Assembly: GCF_037038585.1 (NCBI RefSeq)
Contig: NC_092560.1
Location: 63,182,049-63,246,048 of the forward strand
Origin: Patagioenas fasciata
Taxonomy: Eukaryota > Chordata > Aves > Columbiformes > Columbidae
Direction of reading: 5' to 3'
DNA: 64,000 bases
The notes beneath the pieces are model-generated. The model ran no database searches and was not told the origin of the DNA. It worked only from the letters and a program-made list of their open reading frames with translations. The position numbers and the translations under genes are program-made. Shown here one piece after another: positions 58,201-64,000 of this stretch. The number at the start of each line of letters is the position of its first letter. Position 1 is the stretch's first letter.

Positions 58201-58782
58201 AGCTTTGTCCTTATATTCAACTTCATCCCTCTGAATATGCATATTTGCATTTTCTTTGTATTCGACACACATGTGAAGCATAAGAAATAAAAATCTGGTC
58301 CTGGAATATTGTGGCACAAGCAGAAAAGAGCCAACAGAAGTGCTGAAGTTTTCATAGATGAGACAAACAAGAAAGACGATGTAAACAGAAGAGGTAGAAA
58401 AGCAGAAAAGTTGTCAAAAAGGACATAAATTATTTGAAGATGACAGAGTACAGATCAAAATCACATGAGACAGAGAGGGAGCAGATAAATAAATACACAT
58501 CATTGCAAATTATTTATTCAACAGGCAATTTTGCATGATGGGGTCACAAAATGTAATTATACAAGTTGTATAATTACCTTAGCGAAGAGAATACTTTGAT
58601 TAAGTGTGGAACATCTTGCTTAATCAGAGGAGACTTACATATGAGCAAGCCCAAGGCTTCTGTTGTTACAGTTGCTTCTGAATAAAAAAGCGCATGTTCA
58701 GATATTTACCTTGCTGTGAATGTGTAGTGTAGCAAGTCCTCAGGGGGAGCAGTACTGCCAGAACTATGAAGTGATTCATCAT
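33792..58782 (-). CDS. OSMR: OSMR, oncostatin M receptor subunit beta; complete coding set of 17 exons (gene span)
   Basis: Type I cytokine receptor of the gp130 family; with gp130 it binds oncostatin M and with IL31RA it binds IL-31 in mammals, signalling through JAK/STAT3. Coding exons in transcript order: 58782-58710, 54724-54561, 53119-52960, 50487-50206, 49559-49430, 48113-47956, 45690-45554, 44331-44172, 43641-43565, 43140-42930, 42321-42121, 40908-40807, 40356-40177, 38468-38304, 35639-35561, 35273-35201, 34238-33792. They total 2799 nt, 932 residues plus stop, with all phases consistent. Domain order: signal peptide; partial cytokine-receptor domain with WSEWS at residues 122-126; Ig-like domain; full cytokine-receptor module with WSEWS at 407-411; three fibronectin III domains; membrane span about 736-755; box 1 at 767-772; YISQ at 919-922. 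The mammalian protein is about 979 residues. The motif VSDCIPD in the last exon and the convergent RICTOR neighbour favour OSMR over LIFR. Confidence 0.95.
34239..35200 (-). other. OSMR intron 16 with a GC-rich island
   Basis: The middle of this intron (about 34545-34940) is clearly richer in G+C and CpG than its surroundings and carries several overlapping open frames of 80-118 codons on both strands, as GC-rich DNA with few stops does. None of the translations is recognisable. The flanks are AT-rich. Confidence 0.75.
35201..35273 (-). CDS. OSMR: OSMR coding exon 16: box 1
   Basis: Acceptor attttcag, donor AAG|GTAAGA. 73 nt encoding [20 protein letters not shown] then KEFK. PVIPSP is the proline box 1 that binds JAK kinases in this family (human PDIPDP). 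Phase 0 at end. Confidence 0.95.
35561..35639 (-). CDS. OSMR: OSMR coding exon 15: transmembrane segment
   Basis: Acceptor tcttttacag, donor ATTG|GTAAGT. 79 nt encoding [19 protein letters not shown] followed by HWKLNW: a single hydrophobic span (about residues 736-755) and a basic stop-transfer stretch. Ends in phase 2. Confidence 0.95.
35640..38303 (-). other. OSMR intron 14
   Basis: About 2.7 kb between the transmembrane exon and the end of fibronectin domain 3. Short open frames near 36116-36551 overlap on both strands without recognisable products. No repeat of known family identified. Confidence 0.8.
38304..38468 (-). CDS. OSMR: OSMR coding exon 14: end of fibronectin III domain 3
   Basis: Acceptor ttcattttag, donor AACT|GTGAGT. 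165 nt encoding [40 protein letters not shown] and DTPFN, matching human CKYKIDNPEEK. A CR1 element abuts its acceptor on the upstream side. Ends in phase 1. Confidence 0.95.
38485..38830 (-). mobile_element. CR1 LINE 3' fragment abutting OSMR exon 14 acceptor
   Basis: Complementary to the CR1 3' end: 'agaatcatttgggttggaag' near 38500, then 'ccatgggtcaggacaccttc' and 'ttgggcagcctgttccagtg'. On the minus strand it encodes a CR1 C-terminal peptide ([20 protein letters not shown]) and lies in the same sense as OSMR, with its 3' tail only about 15 nt from the acceptor of exon 14. Confidence 0.92.
38831..40176 (-). other. Remainder of OSMR intron 13
   Basis: AT-rich unique DNA except for a 140-codon open frame on the plus strand (39474-39896), antisense to OSMR, with no recognisable domain. 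Nothing else supported. Confidence 0.7.
40177..40356 (-). CDS. OSMR: OSMR coding exon 13: fibronectin III domain 3
   Basis: Acceptor ctttcag, donor CCAG|GTAACT. 180 nt encoding [40 protein letters not shown] and [11 protein letters not shown]. The [10 protein letters not shown] motif matches the human PGFIQGYHVY. Ends in phase 1. Confidence 0.95.
40807..40908 (-). CDS. OSMR: OSMR coding exon 12
   Basis: Acceptor gttttctag, donor CTAC|GTAAGT. 102 nt encoding [20 protein letters not shown] and [14 protein letters not shown]. The upstream acceptor is preferred because it supplies AAFVPGVRY, which aligns with human DAFRPGVRY; an in-frame acceptor 15 nt later would delete five residues. Ends in phase 1. 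Confidence 0.93.
41062..41089. repeat. Perfect inverted repeat, 12-bp arms, 4-nt loop
   Basis: Arms AAATTATGCATC (41062-41073) and GATGCATAATTT (41078-41089) are exact reverse complements around TTAG. Could form a stable hairpin in DNA or in the OSMR pre-mRNA. Confidence 0.9.
41163..41245. repeat. ACATATATTCAC-type minisatellite
   Basis: About seven imperfect copies of a 10-14 bp unit alternating 'attcaca' with 'catata'. Likely length-polymorphic. Confidence 0.88.
42121..42321 (-). CDS. OSMR: OSMR coding exon 11: fibronectin III domain 2
   Basis: Acceptor tgttctcag, donor TCAG|GTGAAA. 201 nt encoding [30 protein letters not shown] and [12 protein letters not shown]. The VDWC/IDWC motif and NTTSTVIS-like end match mammalian OSMR. 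Ends in phase 1. Confidence 0.95.
42322..42923 (-). other. OSMR intron 10
   Basis: About 600 nt without recognisable repeat, RNA or coding potential beyond chance frames. Confidence 0.8.
42930..43140 (-). CDS. OSMR: OSMR coding exon 10: rest of fibronectin III domain 1
   Basis: Acceptor ttcctcag, donor AGAG|GTACAG at 42929. 211 nt encoding [20 protein letters not shown] and [21 protein letters not shown] second donor 6 nt further on (ACAG|GTAACA) keeps the frame and would add two residues. Ends in phase 1. Confidence 0.93.
43565..43641 (-). CDS. OSMR: OSMR coding exon 9: start of fibronectin III domain 1
   Basis: Acceptor attgcag, donor AAG|GTGAGA. 77 nt encoding [20 protein letters not shown] and VTLFWK. 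Contains a seven-G run in the coding strand (CAG GGG GGG). Matches the human segment ending HTVTLFWK. Phase 0 at end. Confidence 0.93.
44172..44331 (-). CDS. OSMR: OSMR coding exon 8: second WSEWS exon
   Basis: Acceptor tcttgcag, donor GCAG|GTATGT. 160 nt encoding [20 protein letters not shown] and [19 protein letters not shown]. Box motif WSEWS at residues 407-411, as in the human HFWKWSEWS segment. Ends in phase 1. Confidence 0.96.
44332..45553 (-). other. OSMR intron 7
   Basis: About 1.2 kb of unique sequence. An 81-codon plus-strand frame at 44882-45127 has no recognisable features. Confidence 0.8.
45554..45690 (-). CDS. OSMR: OSMR coding exon 7
   Basis: Acceptor attggcag, donor CTG|GTATGA. 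137 nt encoding [40 protein letters not shown] and GKVEL. Start of the second half of the cytokine-receptor module; phase 0 at the end. Confidence 0.92.
45691..47955 (-). other. OSMR intron 6
   Basis: About 2.3 kb. Carries a CR1 3' fragment at 47463-47655. A somewhat GC-richer block at about 46830-47150 has overlapping short frames on both strands and no recognisable identity. Confidence 0.8.
47463..47655 (+). mobile_element. CR1 LINE 3' fragment
   Basis: Sense CR1 end: 'ggaacgggctgcccaaggaa', 'ggaggtgtttaaaaggcat', 'gattggacttgatgatcctg' and 'cttccaaccaaaatgattct', closing with two copies of the terminal TGATTCTA-type octamer. Antisense to OSMR. Confidence 0.93.
47956..48113 (-). CDS. OSMR: OSMR coding exon 6
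   Basis: Acceptor tttgatag, donor AGAA|GTAAGG. 158 nt encoding [20 protein letters not shown] then [14 protein letters not shown] and VFDVTHR. Second Cys pair of the cytokine-receptor half-domain and the THR end match the family. Confidence 0.94.
48114..49429 (-). other. OSMR intron 5
   Basis: About 1.3 kb, AT-rich, with no element or gene I can support. Confidence 0.8.
49430..49559 (-). CDS. OSMR: OSMR coding exon 5: start of main cytokine-receptor module
   Basis: Acceptor tctgacaag, donor AAGA|GTAAGT. 130 nt encoding [20 protein letters not shown]. The paired Cys (SCET, TCTW) are the signature disulphide of class I cytokine receptors. Ends in phase 2. Confidence 0.94.
49560..50205 (-). 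other. OSMR intron 4
   Basis: About 650 nt. A short tandem of a TAAAACTAATTC unit occurs near 49768-49795. Nothing else seen. Confidence 0.75.
50206..50487 (-). CDS. OSMR: OSMR coding exon 4: Ig-like domain
   Basis: Acceptor atttgcag, donor GGCA|GTAAGT. 282 nt, about residues 133-226. Encodes [19 protein letters not shown] and [20 protein letters not shown]; the two Cys spaced across the domain and the EEG start match the mammalian Ig-like domain. Extra cysteines (CCIG, SCTEEEC) are notable. Confidence 0.94.
51245..51815 (+). mobile_element. CR1 LINE internal fragment (linker between endonuclease and RT)
   Basis: Sense CR1 coding remains: the segment giving [20 protein letters not shown] (near 51370-51430), a frame passing 'ttacctcagtcttcactgg', and the RT entry 'gacctaacaagatgcatccc' with 'ggcagtccggtgaagtccct'. 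Ends abruptly at about 51815. Lies in OSMR intron 3, antisense to the gene. Confidence 0.92.
51955..52175 (+). mobile_element. CR1 LINE 3' fragment
   Basis: Sense CR1 end: 'actagatataaggaagaaat', 'aggttgcccagagaggtggt', 'attcaaggtcaggctggatg' and 'ttggactaggtgacctttga'. Only about 140 nt of non-CR1 sequence separates it from the internal fragment, consistent with one copy that lost most of its RT domain. Confidence 0.93.
52176..52959 (-). other. 3' part of OSMR intron 3
   Basis: Unique DNA with a poly-A run near 52738-52752 and a CAAA/CCAA-rich stretch at about 52865-52900 next to the exon 3 donor. No gene. Confidence 0.75.
52960..53119 (-). CDS. OSMR: OSMR coding exon 3: first WSEWS exon
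   Basis: Acceptor gtttctag, donor CTGG|GTAAAC. 160 nt encoding [17 protein letters not shown] and [12 protein letters not shown]. The canonical WSEWS is intact here, where the human first module has WSNWS. Ends in phase 1. Confidence 0.95.
53120..54560 (-). other. OSMR intron 2
   Basis: About 1.4 kb. Poly-T tract at about 54342-54358; short chance frames on both strands. No recognised repeat family. Confidence 0.8.
54561..54724 (-). CDS. OSMR: OSMR coding exon 2: N-terminal half of first cytokine-receptor domain
   Basis: Acceptor tgctcctag, donor GACA|GTAAGT. 164 nt encoding [20 protein letters not shown] then [17 protein letters not shown], aligned to the mammalian segment with FQIQISRIET. 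Phase 0 at the end. Confidence 0.93.
56824..56969. repeat. A/C-only low-complexity tract (CAAAA/CAACAA repeats and poly-A)
   Basis: About 145 nt of the plus strand built from ACAAA, AACC and CAACAA units ending in a poly-A run; no G and a single T. Translations give meaningless Phe- or Lys-rich frames. Confidence 0.95.
58553..58577. repeat. 25-bp perfect palindrome
   Basis: Arms GTAATTATACAA and TTGTATAATTAC flank a single central G, about 130 nt inside the intron from the signal-peptide exon donor. Could be a dimeric protein site, a cruciform-prone spot or chance. Confidence 0.9.
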
Positions 58783-58796
58783 TCATCCACCCTTTC
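58710..58796 (-). CDS. OSMR: OSMR first coding exon: start codon and signal peptide
   Basis: Acceptor cttgtgcag just above 58796, donor CAAG|GTAAAT after 58710. Coding begins at 58782 (two adjacent in-frame ATGs at 58782 and 58779), giving [16 protein letters not shown], a signal peptide with a hydrophobic core. The second ATG has A at -3 and may be the main start; an out-of-frame ATG at 58786 lies in a weak context. The LLPLRT stretch resembles mammalian OSMR. The 14 nt before the ATG are 5' UTR, so noncoding exon(s) exist upstream. Ends in phase 1. Confidence 0.87.
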
Positions 58797-61512
58797 CTGC
58801 ACAAGACTTATCAGGAAACAAGACATTTCTATTTAGTTTTTTCTTTTAGAGAAATTCATGACAGACAATATTCCAGATAATATGACTGTATTTAAGATGA
58901 TTAAGGAAAAACCAAACCACATAGACTCCAGGCAATTTAAAGGAAATTCAGGAAGAATGGAGAAAGAAAGATAAAGAATGAAAAATCTCTCTTGTTTTTA
59001 GGACCTAGTTGTAGAATAGGGAAAAATACAACACACTCAAAAAATACAGTTTAGTATAAACAAATAAAATGCACAATATCTTCAGAGATTTCCCTCCACT
59101 TATTTCCAAGGAATATTAAAACAGAAGTTTGTCCTGATATATTTTTGGCTTTTCTCCAGCACAAGTGACAAGATACCCATCCTAACAAGAAGGAAAAAGA
59201 AAGTCTCAAACGTGCAAAAGGCCTTCTGACTTCCTCTCCACATACAGCCTGACTGATGAATCCAGCAGACTTGATTCTGTGATTCTGTGTGACTTTGGCA
59301 AGCACGGTCTTGCCCTTTGCCAGGACCCAGAAGACTACATGGAGGGCTTTAGTCAGACTGGAGGTGAAATACAAGGATCAAAGTCTCAGCAAGTTCCATT
59401 CCTATAGGACTGTCAGCTCAAGCACCACACAGCTCTATCTAGCTTTCTTTCTACAGCTTTTACACTCAACGTTGTGACAGGTGAAATTGTTTTCGACTTG
59501 TAAAACCCAGTCCTGAGGGACTGATCGTATGTCAGGTTTCACAAAACATGAATCACCTGCAAATTCCCTATCTAGAAGGGAGAGGGAAACATTCAGCAGC
59601 AGTATGGTTAAAAACACTCAGGCACAGAGGGTACAGGAGTACGAACAACAGGAACAGGACTACAGCTATCTTTAATTTCCACATTTTACATTTCTGGAAC
59701 TGTCTAGAATACTGATAAAGAGCCTTCTACCACTGCTTCCATGACAGAAGTTGAAACTGCTTAGCAGGACAGATAACCAGGATGACCTTCTGTCCCCACT
59801 AAAGCCAAGGACAGGACATTTAACAATTTCAGATTGGCCAGGAATTCACTCCAGAATTTCTTTCTAGCAGAAAACCTCCAATTTAATACATCAGAGCTAC
59901 AGACACTGAAGTTTAATGACTGTCAATGGTTTTGAAAAGCTCTGAATTTCTCCACAGGGTCAGAAGAAAATATTTCAACCTTTTGTGTGTGTGTGTGTTT
60001 CTAAAGGTCACACAGAAAATTTAGAAGAGCCCTGTGCGCAGCACTGCAACCCAGGGCTCAACACTCACAAGCACCCTTGCTCCAGGGTGCCCTAAATTCT
60101 TCCTTGCAAGCACAAATGCTTCCCACGAAGGCCCCCATATTTGAAAAGTTAGTGTTGCTTCTGCAGTCTTTCTTGACATTATACCAATATTCTCGAAAGT
60201 ATTTGGACAACACTAAAATCAACATGAATAAAGAATCTAAATATTTTTGAGAACCTAGGCCTGATTCACATGCAACTAATAGAGAGTTCCAACAAGTGAC
60301 TTAGGGAAATCTGCTTCTTCGTATATTTTCTAAGTTTAGACATTTTTAATCACTTGATCAAATTTAATATCTAAAACGGAAAATAATTTGATATGTTTTG
60401 TCTGGAATAAACATGATAGAATTACTATTATAAAGCAGTGAGTCGAAAGTAAGTGATACAAAAGAAGTCTTTCCAACATAAATTATGTTAAAACTTCCAG
60501 TAACTCTTCAGTAAATTGTTATTCTTCTGAATGATACAAAATTAATAGTGACACACAAAGCTAAATCTTGCATGTCTTTTCTCAGAAAAAAAAAAAAAAA
60601 AAGACAGTAAAGCTGCCCATAAAGTCAAGGGAGTTGACTGTCTGCTTGAAGACCAATTTAATACACGGGTGGTCAGTTAGGTTCAACCGCATAATTCCTG
60701 ACTTAATTGTATCAGCTCAATGTAAACCTGGCCCCACAGGACTCCTGATTCTGTAAATATCTTTGGGGCTGGACACAAAGCTATTTATCCTCTTTGTTGT
60801 GTATCACTTAAATTCAACATTAAATGCAGTGGGAAAGTATTGTGGAAGTCATGAAGTATTAGACTATTTGTTTAAATTACATCCCATTTGGGAAGCAAAA
60901 CCAAACTATTTTCTGCTCTTAAGAGGCATTCTCAACTATTGTATTGAAATGAATGTCTAATCTAAGTATCTCTCTCCAGTCATTTACACTGCCAGTTCAC
61001 TAACGAAACGGCCTGGATCACTTTTATTTATTTATTTTTATCTATGTTCCATTAAAGTGCAGTGTAACACAATAAGTGATCATCAGAATATAAACATATT
61101 TTGTACAGCTCCAATGCTTTTCACTATTCAATATGTCAATAATCTAGTTTAATACTGTATAATGGATTGTAATAATTGTAGGTATCCAACCAGTTTTCAT
61201 AGGAAAAGTTCTTGAATTCTCTAACAACAGAGAATATGAATTAAATTTAAACCAGTGAAACACTATTTGAGGAAAAGGAAATACAGTTCTTAATATACAA
61301 GTAATATTTTTACTTAAATCATTCTTATGCAGAAACTTTTGCCTACGACTAACAAATAATCACATACAGTAACTACTACCAACTAATGTCCAGCACTTGT
61401 CTTGTATTATTAATAATGAAGTACATTTTTTAAATCATCATTTAAAAACCTGTGTCTTGGTTACAAAGATTAAAAGAATCAAAACAGTTGTACAAACTAC
61501 ATTAACAATTTC

Positions 61513-61551
61513 ACAAAAAAAAAAAAAAGAAAAAAAAAAGAAAAAGAAAAA
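61513..61551. repeat. A-rich low-complexity tract
   Basis: Interrupted poly-A (A runs split by single G) on the plus strand, upstream of OSMR. Confidence 0.85.
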
Positions 61552-62025
61552 TATGGCAGTAGATTAAGTACATCCTTATCAAAAGTGAAAACAATTGAAC
61601 AACAAAGGGAATGAAGACAGAAGGTCAGGGAAGGTTTTTAGGTACCTAAATAATTCATCACCTTGGAAGAGGCGAAGTACTACCTCTGAGAAATCGTGAA
61701 CAACTATCAAATGCCATAAGAAAAGTAACAACCACTGTTCTGGTAAATAGCTTTGTTCAGATTTGCCAGTCTGAAAAGATATGAATACCACACTAGTATG
61801 CCACAGTTCCTCATCTGAGAATGAATTACTGCCAAGGTCTTTTAAGCCTGAGAGAAGTCACGTTTTGTCACCATGCTTCAACCTGGAATGCCTGTGTACT
61901 TTGTTATTGCAGGTAAGAACAAAAAGGTCTTCCACCAGTGATTTTGAATATAGAGACATAATTTGAATTCTTATTTTTTTGCTACTTTTGTCATTACGAT
62001 GATTTTGCAAAGGCATTTCTCCAGT

Positions 62026-62275
62026 CTGTCACAGAATCACAGAGAATTTGTCAGTAACTTCCCATTAGTTACTGCAGGGAAGGACTGCAGTTAAAGCTGC
62101 CCTTATCTTTCTCTTCTCAAGACTAAGCAAACTCGGCTCCTTCAGTGACTCTTACTTGTGTTCCAGCCTCCAAAGTGGTGTCTCTCTTCTGGACTCAGTC
62201 CAGTCTGTCAGTGAGCCTAGAATTGGACCAAGTAATTTAGACATGGTCTCATAAATGCCAAAAAGAAGGAAATAA
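62026..62275 (-). mobile_element. CR1 LINE fragment (reverse orientation)
   Basis: Resembles the complement of the CR1 3' region: 'cacagaatcacagagaattt', 'tcttctcaagactaagcaaa', 'gtgttccagcctccaaagtg' and 'tctctcttctggactcagtc' line up in order with the usual reverse-CR1 text. Old and diverged. Confidence 0.7.
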
Positions 62276-62894
62276 TCACTCCTCTGAGATCTAATTCTTT
62301 GCCATCATTAACAACAGTAGTTACACTTCTAATTTCAGTGGTAAATCTGGTTATTGGGACACACTGTGAAATTATCTATAAAATGGGGGATAATACTAAG
62401 CTGAAAGTTGAGAATGATTGGGCACAAAACGATCTGTCAGAGCTATAAAAGTTAACTGAGCAAAGATTTTTTTCTTTTACTCTATATTCTTCACACTCAC
62501 AAAAATTCAACATCTGTGGGGGGAAGTAGAGCAGTGTCGTTAGTCTGTAGCCCAAAACACTGATAGACTTTTAAAACTATGAATACATAGTCTATTTGTA
62601 ATTCTTCCTGTTGGAAAGATGTAAACTGGGCTGTGATAAAACAGATACAAATGGATTGAGGATTCCCGAGCCTAATTTCAAATCAATCAATACAAACAGA
62701 TACCTCAATAGAACTCAACCATTTTGGAAACCTGGTGGCAATGGCAATAATATTCAGCAGCAACAAGAATTGCTCAGAGACCTGACAAGTGAGGAGCAAT
62801 CACTCAAAAAGTGGAGAAAGCACAGGAGTGTATTACCTTGGGAAAAGACAAAATCTGCTTTCAGTAGGTAGTTTGCAAAAAGTCTAAACAACTA

Positions 62895-62965
62895 TCACCT
62901 ATTCAGAGCAAAAGGCTGGCTTAGGTGATCCTCAAGTCCCATCCAAGCCAATGCTTTTGTGATGC
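62895..62965 (+). mobile_element. Probable CR1 3' tail fragment
   Basis: 'ggcttaggtgatcctcaagt' followed by 'cccatccaagccaatgcttt' and 'tgtgatg' fits the last ~70 nt of CR1. Short and decayed, so moderate confidence. Confidence 0.5.
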
Positions 62966-64000
62966 CACTGATGAGACAAAAAAGAAATTCCCACTATCCA
63001 TCTGGTAAAAAAGCCTAAGACAAACGTTTTGTCAGACCTCTCTTTGAAGGCATTAAAGCACCAAAATTCAGCTGAAACCTCTTTCAAGATCAGGCTCAGA
63101 GTATTTGGGAGTTATTGGCATGGAGCTGGAGCTATACAATGCACATATTGCTGCAGTACCTGGAATACCCATGTGTGTAAGAAAACTAAGCCCCTGCTAT
63201 GAACTTCTAATATTAGTTGACCATAGAGTCAATCTGTTTTGAATCAATCTTTCTAAAACTGTATATTTCACATCATACTTCATACAACTTTACTCTCTCA
63301 GTGGCCTTTGATTTGTATATTTGAAACAGCTGCCAGTTGAAACCAACATCCTAAAATTAACCAGTGTGTACACAGGCTGGGAAGAAAAAAAAATTTCAGC
63401 TGCTATGATCTAGAAAACTTTAGCCATTTGAAGAAGAGTATTAGATAGGGACACCAAATCATAAAGATTATTGATTGGACAAATTCTCCTAAACCAGAGG
63501 TGGAAGAGGACTGTTAGTGAAGCAAATGCAGACATTATACTACTTCGGATTTATATGACATTTTCCATTCAATGTTCTCACTCCCCCTACTTCATAGACA
63601 GACAGACTGAAGACAGGAATCACAGTTCAAGTCCATACCATGTCATACAAGGTCGCAAACAGAACTGATGTGTTTAGTGACAAAACCTAATGACCTCCTT
63701 CAGAGCCACCAAAGAAAAACAGGTACCCTAGAAAGTAAGCCAGGCTGTGAGTAGGCTAACTTGTCCTCTGGAGGTGTTTTTTGCCTCTTAAACAGACAAC
63801 TAGATAAGTGCCAAAATGAGCTAGAACACCCTAAGTCAAAGATTTGTATAAAGACAGCACTGAACAGCTCTCCTGATTCCTGCAATTACCGATATTATAT
63901 CCCTTGTAAAATCAACAGTGCAGAGCTGACATCCAGCTGAGGCAGTTTAATTGGAACAGGGAGCAGTGTCAATCCATCAGAAACCTACTGAGCGTTGGTA

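Larger units (their letters stand above)
54725..58709 (-). other. OSMR intron 1 (between signal-peptide exon and exon 2)
   Basis: About 4 kb. Contains a long A/C-only low-complexity tract (56824-56969), a (GTTT)n-like run near 58107-58128, and a 25-bp palindrome at 58553-58577. No coding exon found between the signal exon and 54724. Confidence 0.8.
58797..64000 (-). other. OSMR 5' intron or upstream region
   Basis: The acceptor at 58797-58798 shows that a noncoding first exon lies upstream, but I cannot locate it: there is no CpG-rich promoter-like block in 58797-64000. Visible content: (GT)7 at 59985-59998, a 17-nt poly-A near 60585, an A-rich tract at 61513-61551, and two CR1 fragments. 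An 86-codon frame at 62611-62871 is not recognisable as a gene. Confidence 0.65.

Noticed and set aside
58087..58370. Minus-strand frames starting with a hydrophobic, signal-like stretch ([14 protein letters not shown]), a rival for the OSMR first exon.
   Set aside because: No fitting donor and phase, and the exon at 58710-58796 has acceptor, donor, phase and OSMR-like residues.
33792..58782. The minus-strand receptor could be LIFR rather than OSMR.
   Set aside because: The cytoplasmic VSDCIPD and FENxxY motifs, the single partial N-terminal cytokine domain before the Ig-like domain, and the convergent position beside RICTOR all fit OSMR; LIFR has a larger ectodomain and a different tail.
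59272..59289. TTGATTCTGTGATTCTGTG considered as a CR1 3' terminus.
   Set aside because: Only the octamer repeat matches; no CR1 body could be followed upstream.
62611..62871. 86-codon frame upstream of OSMR.
   Set aside because: No homology I recognise, no promoter or splice support; the start lies in unremarkable intergenic or intronic DNA.
1..64000. Search for bacterial-type features, CRISPR arrays, proviruses, tRNA or rRNA genes.
   Set aside because: Nothing found; the window is ordinary euchromatic vertebrate DNA with spliced genes and LINE fragments.

Overview
This is a stretch of vertebrate nuclear DNA, almost certainly from a bird (another sauropsid is possible). Coding sequence is split into short exons with GT..AG introns, the background is AT-rich, and the only recognisable interspersed repeats are CR1 LINE copies, some ending in the ATTCTRTG-type tail. 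I see no prokaryotic gene, CRISPR array, rRNA, tRNA or provirus. No previously undescribed system stands out. The interest lies in two well-known genes facing each other tail to tail, and in some splice-site and repeat details.

Region 1 (1-31040, + strand) is the 3' half of RICTOR, the mTORC2 scaffold. The window opens inside an intron. Sixteen consecutive coding exons (6478-26276) join in frame into 988 codons plus stop. They match the C-terminal ~990 residues of the ~1708-residue vertebrate protein: the end of the helical-repeat core, the long Ser/Thr-rich disordered segment, and the zinc-binding C-terminal domain. A 3' UTR of about 4.8 kb follows and ends after AATAAA at 31016-31021. A nearly 3-kb decayed CR1 LINE occupies one intron (8370-11335).

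Region 2 (31041-33440) is a short intergenic zone between the two converging 3' ends. It contains a C-rich tandem repeat near 31.75 kb.

Region 3 (33792-58796, - strand) is a complete coding set for OSMR, the oncostatin M receptor beta subunit. Seventeen coding exons join in frame into 932 codons plus stop: signal peptide, partial cytokine-receptor domain with WSEWS, Ig-like domain, full cytokine-receptor homology region with a second WSEWS, three fibronectin III domains, one membrane span, box 1, and a cytoplasmic tail ending soon after a YxxQ STAT3-type motif. The first coding exon begins with a few bases of 5' UTR after a splice acceptor, so the promoter and noncoding exon 1 lie further upstream, in 58797-64000 or beyond the window. 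The convergent RICTOR/OSMR order matches the mammalian arrangement and separates this gene from its paralogue LIFR.

Region 4 (58797-64000) is OSMR 5' intron or upstream DNA with small CR1 fragments and no gene I can support. The two genes share no pathway by position alone: one encodes a kinase-complex scaffold, the other a gp130-family cytokine receptor. Exon boundaries were derived by hand from splice consensus, reading phase and family knowledge. No alignment or database search was run.
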